A DNA stretch of 64,000 nt. It comes from JBBRRP01 sp038251425. GTDB taxonomy: Bacteria > Myxococcota_A > Polyangia > Polyangiales > Polyangiaceae. The notes beneath the pieces were generated by a model. The model had not been told where the DNA came from, did no database searches, and saw only the letters and a program-made list of their open reading frames with translations. Positions 17,350 to 25,255 of this stretch are shown one piece after another. Made by a program: the position numbers and the translations under genes. Location of the stretch: the NCBI GenBank assembly GCA_038251425.1, contig JBBSBI010000004.1, positions 21,281-85,280 on the forward strand. Direction: 5' to 3'. Position 1 is the stretch's first letter, and the number at the start of each line of letters is the position of its first letter.

Positions 17350-18854
17350 TTTGAGGCTCTGGGCGCGCTGGGTTGGCCAACGGAAAGGACAATCTTGGCG
17401 TAATCACCCGTGTGCGAGCGATCGAGATCAATGACTCCGATGTAGGAATCTGTGAAATGAGCCACATACGCCACGTGGCGCTGTTCGTCGACAACGAGGG
17501 CGTGAGGCCCCCGGCCCGTTCGAATCTCGGTTTCCAATTGTCCGCGCACGGGGTCGTACACAAAGATCAGTCGTGAATCGAAACACAGCACAAACACTCT
17601 GAGTTCGAGCTTGCCTTGTTCGTTCAAGATCCGACCGAGCACGACCCGAGATGGGCCGAACGAAAGCGGGATAGTCTGTTTGAACGCGGGCAGCTGAAGG
17701 CCCGCCTCACCCGTTTCTGGCTGCTGAATTTCACCGATTAAAAGGCTAGCCGGAGTCCGATTGGCCATGAAAACCGCGCCCGGGATGCGGGCTGCAGCGC
17801 TCAAGCATTCAGCGTCCCCTTGGGCGCAGCTTTCTTCAGCGGCGCGGCGTTTCGAACTATCGAGTACAATGCCTCGAGAGTCACTCCCGAAGGCGTTGGC
17901 ATTCACGCCCACACGCCCAACCTCCCGGGCCTGAGGAGGCAATGGAGCGGACGCTTCTGCGTCAAGAAACTTGACTAAGCGAACTTCCGGAGAAGTCCGC
18001 GCCGTTAACAAGAACGCGGGACTTTGTGATGCCTTGGCGCGAGCAGGCGGAACCAACGCAATCGCGCTAGGCCGGAACGTTCCCCCAAAGGAAGTGGGTG
18101 CAAGAATGCCAAGCGAGCGGAGGGTCAGCCCCCGAGACCAATCGTGATCGAACACAGAGATCTGCGCTCCCTCAGTCTCCTGATGAATGCCAAGCAGGGC
18201 GTGCCCGTCAAGTGTAGCTGCTAGGCCCACCGGCTCCCTCGGCAGCTCGATCGCACGCCCAAGCTGATCAACGCCGCTTTTCACGGAGAACGATGCGCCG
18301 CATTCGCGCTGCCCATCCACATCGCAGTGCAGGCTCCCATCGGCATCGGCATCAACAAACGCCACCGAAGCACTCCCACGCAATGGCAGGAACATTCTTC
18401 CAGGCGCTCCAGCCGACTCGGTTGCCGGCCGGGTTAGGTAAAGGAGGTCGGTCGCAAATGCCCCGATCTTGACGGCGTCCGTGAGCAGTGAGCCGCCGCC
18501 GCCTTGGGGTGAGCCTATCGCCACAGGCGCGCAGGGCCCCGGCACGAGGATCTGATCCGCCGCACTCGCCTCACCCAGGGCACCACACCGACCGCGACAA
18601 TCCATTCCCGGCGCGCAGTACGCAGGCATGAATGACAAGATTCGAGCAGTATCTAAGGACTGAAGAGTCCCACCGTTAAATTGAAGGTCGAAATCGCTAT
18701 TCGCGACGAAGAGATGCTGACCTGCCGGATCCAGTGATAGTCCGACGGGAAAGTAAACCCTGTCCGGGGGCGGCGTGATCCCATCACCCGCGCCTGAACA
18801 GCCCATCAGAATGCCGCAAGCAACGACGATTAGCTTCTTCGTGAACGGGTTCAT
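17346..18854 (-). CDS. Propeller-like lipoprotein, function unknown
   Basis: A 502-residue lipoprotein with signal ending ILMGC (Cys19 from ATG 18854; a TTG one codon earlier is also open). The mature part begins PPPDRVYFPVGLSLDPAGQH followed by LFVANSDFDL, a classic blade of the YVTN/YncE-type propeller, and ends with HALVVDEQRHVAYVAHFTDS and YIGVIDLDRSHTG, another blade that closes the ring. Cys-rich loops (APGMDCRGRCGALGEA) fit an exported protein. Shares blade signatures with the coupled downstream lipoprotein, so the pair probably arose by duplication or works together. Binding partner or ligand cannot be read from sequence. Confidence 0.72.
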   Translation of the reverse strand: MNPFTKKLIVVACGILMGCSGAGDGITPPPDRVYFPVGLSLDPAGQHLFVANSDFDLQFNGGTLQSLDTARILSFMPAYCAPGMDCRGRCGALGEASAADQILVPGPCAPVAIGSPQGGGGSLLTDAVKIGAFATDLLYLTRPATESAGAPGRMFLPLRGSASVAFVDADADGSLHCDVDGQRECGASFSVKSGVDQLGRAIELPREPVGLAATLDGHALLGIHQETEGAQISVFDHDWSRGLTLRSLGILAPTSFGGTFRPSAIALVPPARAKASQSPAFLLTARTSPEVRLVKFLDAEASAPLPPQAREVGRVGVNANAFGSDSRGIVLDSSKRRAAEESCAQGDAECLSAAARIPGAVFMANRTPASLLIGEIQQPETGEAGLQLPAFKQTIPLSFGPSRVVLGRILNEQGKLELRVFVLCFDSRLIFVYDPVRGQLETEIRTGRGPHALVVDEQRHVAYVAHFTDSYIGVIDLDRSHTGDYAKIVLSVGQPSAPRASK

Positions 18855-18908
18855 CAACGGGGCGCGAGCCTAGTTGCACAACCCACACACCGCAATGTTA
18901 ACGGGAAC

Positions 18909-19088
18909 TCAGATCTCGAAGATCACCACGCCACGTTCCACATCATCCTTGGCAGGCTTTGGCTCTGCTTCAGGGCGATGGGGATAGACGTCGATCGGCA
19001 GCTCCAAACGAGGCTGCTCAGCCCGACGACGACGGCGATCTTCTTCTTCTCTGCGACGTATCTGTTCGATGATGAACGGGGGTAGCAT
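18909..19088 (-). CDS. Small Arg/Glu-rich conserved-looking protein (59 aa)
   Basis: A 59-residue frame from ATG 19088 to TGA 18909. It begins MLPPFIIEQIRRREEE, continues with a block of five Arg, then QPRLELPIDVYPH, a Pro/Lys/Asp linker, and ends ERGVVIFEI. GAGG lies a few bases upstream. The amphipathic charged N-terminal helix and the hydrophobic C-terminal tail (VVIFEI) look deliberate, and I recall similar short proteins in myxobacterial genomes, though this is memory and not a search. It sits 54 bases before the two propeller lipoproteins on the same strand and could be their first operon gene. No function is assigned. Confidence 0.65.
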   Translation of the reverse strand: MLPPFIIEQIRRREEEDRRRRRAEQPRLELPIDVYPHRPEAEPKPAKDDVERGVVIFEI

Positions 19089-19346
19089 TCGTGGCCTCGT
19101 TTCTGGGCAACTGTGCCGACCTATTAAGAGTAATCTAGTCGCGCGTTCCTATTGGTCAAGTTCGGTCACTTTCGGCGATCCTTTAGCCTAAACGGCCGCC
19201 ACCACCGAAAGGGCGTAGGTCGCTGTGCGTGCGCTGGTCTCGACCTGGCCATTCTCCCTGGAATTCGTAGATTGAACTGGCTTCCGTGTGGGTCCAACCA
19301 GACCGCAGGCGTGCGAGGAAGGGCGCTTTGATGATACGTTCGAATC
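19089..19346. other. Divergent intergenic region before the DUF4350 gene
   Basis: About 258 bases between the 59-residue gene (-) and the DUF4350 gene (+). It must hold promoters for both directions. I see no convincing -35/-10 pair, operator or small gene. Confidence 0.4.
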
Positions 19347-20651
19347 GTGACGGGCGGCCCCAGAAGATGGATGAGTTGCGCGGCGGCCGCCCTTGGCTTG
19401 TGGTGGTCGGCCAGGGCCCACGCCGCCTTCGCCTTCAACGACTCCAGCTGGGAAGGCACCAGCGAATTTCTGGCTGCCGCTCGGGAGACGCTCGGGACCC
19501 AGCGGGTTCAAATCCTTTCTGCATTGGATTTTGGAACGCTAAAACCGGCCGATGGGCTCCTCATCCTGCATCCCGAATCGGATCTCAGCTACGAGCAACT
19601 GAGCCGATTCATGAGCGTTGGCGGACGCGTCGCCATACTCGACGACTACGGAAGCGGTGCGCGCCTACTCAAACGTTTCCAGATCACCCGCGTGAATGCT
19701 CCGCTCGACCCGGTCGAGACCCTGCGAAACAACGCTGAGCTGGCGATAGCCGTTCCAGCATTTCAGAGTTCTAAGAATCACGTGGGGCGGCATCCGACTG
19801 CGCTGAACGTGACTCACCTCGTGACCAACCATCCGACGGTCTTTGTGCATGAACACCTCACCCCCATTCTCTCGATTCGCACGCGAGGAGGTGGGGAAGC
19901 TGCATTGGCCGTCACCGGTGTCATTGGGGACCGTGGCCGGCTGCTCGCGATGGGTGACCCATCCGCGTTTATTAACCTCATGCTGCGATACCCAGGAAAC
20001 CGGCAGTTTGCGAAAGGACTCGTGCAGTATCTCGTCGGCCCCGACACTTGGGGCGCGCGCGGCGGAACTCTGTACTTGCTCGCCAATGCGTTTCCACAGG
20101 TGGGCACCTTCGGGCAACCGGCGTCGGTGCTCGAACGCGTGCGCGAAGGCGTTGATAGTATGGTGGACGGACTTTCGCGCACTCGCGAACAGGGGCTGCC
20201 CGATGTCATCGCTTACATGCTCGCGGCGGCGTGCTCACTCGGTGCCCTCGCCTGGGCCCTCCTTCGCGCCACCAAGCCCTATCGCAGACTGACGCCACGC
20301 TACGCGCTGGCCGCTCCGCTGGCAGCCCAAGGCGGAACAGCGGGGCGCGCTGCTGTACTGGCAGCTCCGACCACCCACGGGGCGCTCACGCTCGTTGAAC
20401 TGAAGGGAGCCATCACCGAGCGCTTTGCGGCGCGCCTGCAACTTGAGCCCCACCCCTCTGCGGCTCAGATACTTCATGAAGCCGAGCACCAAGCCGTCCT
20501 TGATAAGCACGCCTTGGCGGAGCTGAAGGCGCTGATTTCCGAGCTTGAATCCGCCGAAAACAACCTAGTTGGGCCAAGGCCGAGGCAGATCCGTGGCGGC
20601 GAGGTCGATCGCCTACGGAAGCGGGCCCTCAAACTCTTGAAAGCATTGTAA
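19347..20651 (+). CDS. DUF4350-type membrane protein (MoxR partner)
   Basis: A 434-residue protein with an N-terminal signal (about 8-27, ending ARAHAAF), a periplasmic domain in which LKPADGLLILHPESDLSYE and LSRFMSVGGRVAILDDYGSG match the DUF4350 pattern of a GATase/ThuA-like fold, one membrane helix (about 283-306, VIAYMLAAACSLGALAWALL), and a cytoplasmic tail. DUF4350 proteins are usually encoded beside MoxR ATPases and DUF58 proteins and are thought to act in envelope or metal-chaperone assembly. The start is GTG 19347. It is followed after 23 bases by moxR, so the two are likely one operon; the DUF58 gene is displaced to 27.2 kb. Confidence 0.75.
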   Translation: MTGGPRRWMSCAAAALGLWWSARAHAAFAFNDSSWEGTSEFLAAARETLGTQRVQILSALDFGTLKPADGLLILHPESDLSYEQLSRFMSVGGRVAILDDYGSGARLLKRFQITRVNAPLDPVETLRNNAELAIAVPAFQSSKNHVGRHPTALNVTHLVTNHPTVFVHEHLTPILSIRTRGGGEAALAVTGVIGDRGRLLAMGDPSAFINLMLRYPGNRQFAKGLVQYLVGPDTWGARGGTLYLLANAFPQVGTFGQPASVLERVREGVDSMVDGLSRTREQGLPDVIAYMLAAACSLGALAWALLRATKPYRRLTPRYALAAPLAAQGGTAGRAAVLAAPTTHGALTLVELKGAITERFAARLQLEPHPSAAQILHEAEHQAVLDKHALAELKALISELESAENNLVGPRPRQIRGGEVDRLRKRALKLLKAL

Positions 20652-20674
20652 GCTCGAAAGCTTGGAGTGGTGCA

Positions 20675-21646
20675 TTGAGTCAAGCCCTACAGATCAATGA
20701 AATCGAAGCGGCGCGCGAGCGCTTGAACCGCGTGCGAACCCAAGTGGCGCGTGTCTATGTCGGGAACCCCGCAGCCGTCGACATGCTGCTGGTTGGCCTC
20801 CTAGCGCGCGGGCACGTGCTGTTGGAGGGTGTCCCCGGTGTCGCAAAAACAACGCTGGTGAAGACCTTCGCCGCGACGCTTGGGATGACGGTGCGTCGCG
20901 TACAATTCACACCCGACCTATTGCCCGCGGACATCACCGGCACCTACGTGCTGAACCCCAAGGATGGCACCTTCGCGCTGCGGGGAGGCCCGATCTTTAC
21001 GAACATTCTCTTGGCGGATGAGATCAACCGCGCGCCCGCGAAAACTCAATCGGCTTTGCTCGAAGCCATGCAGGAACACCAGGTTACCATCGAAGGGGAC
21101 CGCTTCGTCTTGCCGGATCCTTTCTTCGTCCTGGCAACCCAAAATCCAATTGATCTGGAGGGTACGTATGCCCTACCCGAGGCTCAAATTGATCGCTTCC
21201 TCCTGCGCGTACGGATGGGCTATCCAAGCGTTCGCGAAGAAGTGAGCATGCTCCGCACGCACGGAGTGGCGGCACCCGAGGTCGAGCCTGTGCTCTCAGC
21301 AGAAGACGCCACGCGACTCCAGTCGATTGCCGCTCGGGTGCACGTTGAGGACGATTTGTACGAGTATGCAGTGCTTCTAACGAGCTTTACCCGCAGCCAC
21401 CCCAAGGTCGTGCTGGGAGCGTCGCCGCGCGCTTCGCTCAGCCTGTTGCGCGCTGCAAAAGGCAGCGCGGTGCTAAAAGGACGCCCGTTCCTCACCCCCG
21501 ATGACATCCAGGACGTGGCGTCCGCCGCACTCGCGCATCGCTTGATTCTAGTGCCCGAGCTTGAGGGTGATGTCCGCGCACGCACTGGCATCATCGAAGA
21601 AGCCCTCGGCAAGGTGAGCTATCGCAGGAACGTGCGGCCGCTCTGA
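20675..21646 (+). CDS. moxR: MoxR-family AAA+ ATPase
   Basis: A 323-residue MoxR ATPase. Walker A is LLEGVPGVAKTTLVKT (about 50-65), Walker B NILLADEINRAPAKTQSALL, sensor 1 FVLATQNPIDLEGTYALPEA, and the C-terminal lid carries sensor 2 in VVLGASPRASLSLLRA. MoxR proteins act as chaperones that insert cofactors or mature multi-protein complexes together with DUF58 and VWA-domain proteins. The start is TTG 20675 after GGAG. It follows the DUF4350 gene closely; its usual downstream partner DUF58 is 5.5 kb away on the same strand. Confidence 0.92.
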   Translation: MSQALQINEIEAARERLNRVRTQVARVYVGNPAAVDMLLVGLLARGHVLLEGVPGVAKTTLVKTFAATLGMTVRRVQFTPDLLPADITGTYVLNPKDGTFALRGGPIFTNILLADEINRAPAKTQSALLEAMQEHQVTIEGDRFVLPDPFFVLATQNPIDLEGTYALPEAQIDRFLLRVRMGYPSVREEVSMLRTHGVAAPEVEPVLSAEDATRLQSIAARVHVEDDLYEYAVLLTSFTRSHPKVVLGASPRASLSLLRAAKGSAVLKGRPFLTPDDIQDVASAALAHRLILVPELEGDVRARTGIIEEALGKVSYRRNVRPL

Positions 21647-22075
21647 GGCCACGCTGAATCAACTGAAGCTCGAAACCAGCCGCCCTCCTCCCGCGGGAGC
21701 GCCCATAATCGTAAGCCAATTCGCCATTTCGTGGCGAAATATTCACCACTCCATGGCGAATTTGCACGCTCAATTTTAGTAAATGCCGACCATTTTGAGC
21801 TAAACATGTCTCCAAGTCGTCCAAGCTAGAGCCAGACTAGAGCGCTAGCTGAGCCAGGAGCCGGAAGCCCGTAAAAACCGGCCAAGGTGTCGTTCATATA
21901 CGATTTGTGGGATTCCAAAAGCGAGCCCATGTCGCCCGCGCCATCGAAAGTCAACACTTTGGATCAAGGTCGTCTTTTCTGATCATCATCGAGGAATGTC
22001 TGCGCGTTTAACCCGCCTTTCTGGGATGACCAGGCCCCAATCTGCTACTCTGGCGGCTCAGCCGGAACCACGAAG
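21647..22075. other. 429-base intergenic region between moxR and an AraC gene
   Basis: No gene is supported here. It contains the 12-base palindrome CTCCCGCGGGAG (about 21688-21699), the tandem inverted-repeat element at 21718-21761 described separately, and about 300 further bases leading to the AraC start in which I see no clear promoter. Confidence 0.5.
21718..21761. promoter_or_regulatory. Tandem pair of inverted repeats (operator-like)
   Basis: Two palindromes sit side by side. The first is AATTCGCCA (21718-21726), five bases, TGGCGAAAT (21732-21740). The second follows at once: ATTCACCA (21741-21748), five bases, TGGCGAAT (21754-21761). The arms and the 5-base spacers match, as expected for two dimers of one regulator binding next to each other. 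The element lies 72 bases past the moxR stop and about 315 bases before the AraC gene. Which protein binds and which promoter it controls are unknown. Confidence 0.55.
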
Positions 22076-22951
22076 ATGCTAGCGCTCACATCGTCTTATG
22101 GAGTTTGGATCCACCTTGCCGACACGGACCGCCGTCCGTCGTGGGTGATCGCACAACGCGTGCTGGCTCACTACCTCTTGGTGGTCAGCTTCGATGGCGC
22201 TGAGCAGATCGTGGTCGCGGGGGAACACTGCGCGATCCCAGAAGGGGCTGCGTACCTCATCCAACCAGGGGTGCTCGCGGAAAGAATTGGTTCAAAGGAT
22301 GGCAATCGTCCAGCCTACTTTCACTTCGACCTCATCTTCAACCCACGGCGAAACGAACACCGAAACACCTACTCCGACGAATCCGATCTCAAGGGCCGAG
22401 AGCACCTGTTGCAACCGCCGATAGCGGACGTTTACGGAGTGGCTCTACCCCTCTGCGTGCCAAAGAAACTCCAGCAGAAATTCGCTGCCAGCATTGAACC
22501 CATCCTTCGCCTCTGGAAGACCGGTCATCCTTACGACATTCTTTCCGCCAATCGCGAGCTTGAGGGTCTCTTGCTGGCTTGGGTGGCGTATGAAGCCCCC
22601 CGCACTGAGGCTGGAGCACCGCGCCTCGATCCCGAGACGCGAGTTCGTCGAGCGGAGGCAACGGCTCAAATGAATCTCCATCAAGGTTTCGCCGTAGAGG
22701 ACTTTGCGCGTGCCGCGGGTCTCGGGCGCGCTCAGTTCGCTCGCCTGTATGGTGATCTGCGAGGTGAAAGTCCCGGCAAGGCCTTGCGGGACGTGCGACT
22801 GAATGAGGCCGAACGCTTATTGCGTCACACCAGTCTGTCAGTGCAAGAGATCGGCAAACAGGTGGGATACGCCAATGCCTCGGTGCTCGCTCGGAGTTTT
22901 CAGGAACGCTACGGGGCCACACCAAGTGTATGGCGGGAGGGGAAGGAATAG
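22076..22951 (+). CDS. AraC-family transcriptional regulator
   Basis: A 291-residue AraC/XylS regulator. The N-terminal half is a cupin-like sensor domain (VVSFDGAEQIVVAGEHCAIP, then EGAAYLIQPGV). The C-terminal 100 residues hold the two helix-turn-helix motifs: FAVEDFARAAGLGRAQFARL (about 202-221) and LSVQEIGKQVGYANASVLAR (about 254-273), with the signature ending SFQERYGATPSVWREG. The inducer cannot be told from sequence. It starts at ATG 22076 after 429 non-coding bases and has no same-strand partner downstream, so its target is unclear; the tandem palindrome upstream is one candidate. Confidence 0.85.
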   Translation: MLALTSSYGVWIHLADTDRRPSWVIAQRVLAHYLLVVSFDGAEQIVVAGEHCAIPEGAAYLIQPGVLAERIGSKDGNRPAYFHFDLIFNPRRNEHRNTYSDESDLKGREHLLQPPIADVYGVALPLCVPKKLQQKFAASIEPILRLWKTGHPYDILSANRELEGLLLAWVAYEAPRTEAGAPRLDPETRVRRAEATAQMNLHQGFAVEDFARAAGLGRAQFARLYGDLRGESPGKALRDVRLNEAERLLRHTSLSVQEIGKQVGYANASVLARSFQERYGATPSVWREGKE

Positions 22952-22977
22952 GTGGCCAAGCTGCATTCACAGCCTTC

Positions 22978-23103
22978 TCATAGGCTGTCACGCTCCTTGC
23001 CTCGAAGCGCCCGATCGATGCAGCGATCACAATTGAAGCGAAACTTATAACCGCCATCGTCACTCAGGTTGTCGACGTTTCGAACGAACTTAGTTAGCGC
23101 CCT
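22978..23103 (-). pseudogene. Possible relic of a small zinc-ribbon protein
   Basis: A 41-codon minus-strand frame reads ALTKFVRNVDNLSDDGGYKF then RFNCDRC before a degenerate tail and TGA at 22978. The stretch resembles the N-terminus of small bacterial zinc-ribbon proteins, in which a similar opening precedes a CxxC knuckle. The codon where the start would be is AGG (23103-23101) in place of ATG, and the second half including the second CxxC is missing. I read it as a start-lost, truncated relic. The family match is from memory, so confidence is low. Confidence 0.35.
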
Positions 23104-23145
23104 ACCCGGAGAAGTTGGTAGACGACGTCGACGAGCAAGGCAAGC

Positions 23146-23610
23146 TTAGGATCTGCCCTTTCCGCGCACCCGCTCAAGGGCTCGGCAATCGTCTAAGTCT
23201 TGGGGGCGCCCTGAGGCACGTTTGTTTGCAATCAGATCATCGAGGGCGATAACGCGAAGCGGAACGCCGTCGAGGGTTGTGTGGACCGCTCGGCTGTAGA
23301 CCTCTTCGAACTTGATTCCGCTGGCGGAAGCCAAGAGGTCAACACGAAGGGGACTAATCCCGAAGTACACTATTTCGCTTTCTTTGAGGGACCGAGCCGC
23401 CTCCACCACTGAGACCGGCGCCCCAAACACCTGCAACGCACGCGCAAGCCGTTCGCGATTTGGGCCAGAACTCCCGACCAACAGATCTAGATCCTTGGTG
23501 GCTCTCGGCCGGCCGTGAAAGGCGACGGCATAGCCGCCGATCAAGACGCACTCAACGTTCGAGTCTGCGAACGCCGCCAGCAGATCCTTGAAGTCGGGGA
23601 AAAGGTCCAT
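23146..23610 (-). CDS. Nucleotidyltransferase-fold protein (toxin-antitoxin-like)
   Basis: A 154-residue pol-beta-like nucleotidyltransferase. LIGGYAVAFHGRPRATKDLD (about 23-42) contains the GG, the following H-G-x-x-R-x-T-x-D and the paired acids of DLD; LRVDLLAS supplies the third acid, and LIANKRASGRPQDLDDCRAL is the conserved end of this subfamily. Members act as AbiEii/MenA-type tRNA- or protein-modifying toxins or as uncharacterised partners. The start ATG 23610 overlaps the small upstream gene by 59 bases, the usual layout of a two-gene module. The active residues look intact. Whether it is toxic is not known. Confidence 0.75.
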   Translation of the reverse strand: MDLFPDFKDLLAAFADSNVECVLIGGYAVAFHGRPRATKDLDLLVGSSGPNRERLARALQVFGAPVSVVEAARSLKESEIVYFGISPLRVDLLASASGIKFEEVYSRAVHTTLDGVPLRVIALDDLIANKRASGRPQDLDDCRALERVRGKGRS

Positions 23611-23791
23611 CGTTTCTCAGCAACCGTGCCTCTTCGTGAATGAGACAAGCCGCCGCGACTCGCTCTTGGGGGGAAACACTGAGCCAAAACTCTAAGTCGC
23701 GCTCGTCCAGCTCGTCATGGGAAGCCGCTACGCCGCCCCAAAATCCCCGACGTCGGCGAGCTTCAGCGCGAACCAAAAATCCAGAATCCAC
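23552..23791 (-). CDS. Small partner protein of the nucleotidyltransferase
   Basis: A 79-residue frame starting at GTG 23791 and overlapping the nucleotidyltransferase gene by 59 bases. Its middle, LDERDLEFWLSVSPQERVAA, matches the pattern seen in small proteins encoded just ahead of such nucleotidyltransferases (acidic lead, W, S-P-x-E-R, helix). This supports a two-gene toxin-antitoxin-like unit. No RBS is clear. The C-terminal third may be poorly conserved. Confidence 0.5.
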   Translation of the reverse strand: MDSGFLVRAEARRRRGFWGGVAASHDELDERDLEFWLSVSPQERVAAACLIHEEARLLRNDGPFPRLQGSAGGVRRLER

Positions 23792-23876
23792 CGGTAAAGG
23801 TTAGCATCGAGTTCGCTCCGACGTCCATTCTGTTCCGTAAGGCTAGAAAGACGGTACGAAACGCGCCGAGTCAACT

Positions 23877-24058
23877 CTATTTCGATAGCAGATCGAGGTT
23901 CTGCATCAGTATTGCAGCCGCCGTGAAAGAGTTTGGTGCCGCGTCGCGGGCGCCGGGTTCACAAAGAAGTCCCCGCCGATAAGCTCATATTGCCTTCCGT
24001 CCTCCGGCAAGAGGCAATACTCCCTGTACGTGAAGGGTCGAGGTGCCGCTCTTGCCAT
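23877..24058 (-). pseudogene. Frameshifted, truncated Uma2 (DUF820) endonuclease gene
   Basis: From ATG 24058 the frame reads MARAAPRPFTYREYCLLPED then GRQYELIGGDFFVNPAPATR and HQTLSRRLQY before TGA at 23906. This is the N-terminus of Uma2-family proteins (YELIGG.. and NPAPATRHQ are hallmarks). Restoring one base at the stop would continue QYLMQNLDLLSK before TAG at 23877, so a single-base deletion plus loss of the nuclease core has killed the gene. Uma2 proteins are PD-(D/E)XK-like and spread in many copies; an intact one lies at 60.8-61.4 kb. Confidence 0.75.
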
Positions 24059-24144
24059 TTCGCTGCACAGCATAGCCTATCACGGGGCCAACGAGTCCAG
24101 AATTTGCTCGAACGTTGGCGGCCGCCCGCTCTGAGCTTCCACGT

Positions 24145-25101
24145 TCACGCAGCCTGTACGGCGTCGAATCTTCCGGGCTCGCGGAATGAGCGGCGGTAAG
24201 CGCCGGGGGTGCTGCCCACCGCGCGTTTGAAAGCCTTGCTGAAGGCTGCCTCACTTTCGTAGCCAACTCGTTCGGCAACTTGGGCGAGCGACGCGTGTCC
24301 GTCACGTAGAATGCCGGAGGCTTTTTGCATGCGCCAACGGGTGACGTATTGCAGCGGCGGCTCACCCACGAGTTGTACGAAGCGTGCGGCAAAGGCCGAG
24401 CGGGACATCGCGACCTTGGCCGCCAAACTCGCAACCGTCCAGCTTGCTTGCGGATCGGCATGAACGAGCGCTAGGGCTGCGCCAATTTGCACATCATTCA
24501 GCGCTGCCAACCAGCCTGTTTGGCTGGGCGAAAGCTCGGCCAAATGGCCACGCACAATTTGGATGAAGAGCACATCCGCTAGTCGGCTCACCACCGTGGC
24601 CGAACCTGGCCTTTGAGATGCAGCTTCACACCCCATGAACTGCAGCGTCGTTTCAAGCCAAGCTACGGTGCGCCCATTTCCGCCTCTCAACGTGACCACA
24701 GATGGCAGCGCTAAGAGCAGAGGATTATGCCGCCGCTCTTCAAACTTGATGCACCCTGAAAGCAGTGTGCTCCGTGCCTCACCTTCACTCGATCGATACG
24801 TTTGACCAGAGCACGGACAATCTGCCATGAGGGCACTGAAAGGGCGCGGCTCGGTCCCTGCGCTATCGCGCACGATATGTTCGTGCCCGTGGGGCAATGT
24901 TACTAGATCTCCACGTTCAAGAGTTAACTCTTCGCCCGTTGCGACAACCGTTAAATGGCAGCTGCCTTCGAGGACAACGTGGAACTGCGCGCCATCTGAC
25001 TCCGGCAGGTGTACGCCCCAAGGTGCGCCAAGCTCAAACCGGCCATGGCAGGCCGCCTTCACGCGAACTGTTTCGAGAACGTCTGTGAGTACATCGGCCA
25101 T
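24145..25101 (-). CDS. AraC-family regulator with cupin sensor (cupin_6 type)
   Basis: A 318-residue AraC-type activator with an N-terminal cupin (GVHLPESDGAQFHVVLEGSC, then LTLERGDLVTLPHGHEHIV) and a C-terminal DNA-binding region: WTVASLAAKVAMSRSAFAAR (about 224-243), FVQLVGEPPLQYVTRWRMQK, and HASLAQVAERVGYESEAAFS (about 273-292) before FKRAVGSTPGAYRRSF. DCPCSGQTY in the linker is shared by cupin_6 AraC proteins. The ligand and targets are not visible. It lies on the same strand as the Omp85-like gene, 154 bases downstream of it, with a possible shared transcript. Confidence 0.87.
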   Translation of the reverse strand: MADVLTDVLETVRVKAACHGRFELGAPWGVHLPESDGAQFHVVLEGSCHLTVVATGEELTLERGDLVTLPHGHEHIVRDSAGTEPRPFSALMADCPCSGQTYRSSEGEARSTLLSGCIKFEERRHNPLLLALPSVVTLRGGNGRTVAWLETTLQFMGCEAASQRPGSATVVSRLADVLFIQIVRGHLAELSPSQTGWLAALNDVQIGAALALVHADPQASWTVASLAAKVAMSRSAFAARFVQLVGEPPLQYVTRWRMQKASGILRDGHASLAQVAERVGYESEAAFSKAFKRAVGSTPGAYRRSFREPGRFDAVQAA

Positions 25102-25255
25102 TTTCGCGCGCTTTCACCTGAAGTTGCGACCACTGGGATACGAACGAGCGCTAAACTAGACTTAAATGGTACTGACCGTCCAGCTTAGAACCACCGGGGA
25201 GCGCCACCGCTGCTCTTTGATGTCCGAGTTATTCTCATCATGGGGTGCATACCCC

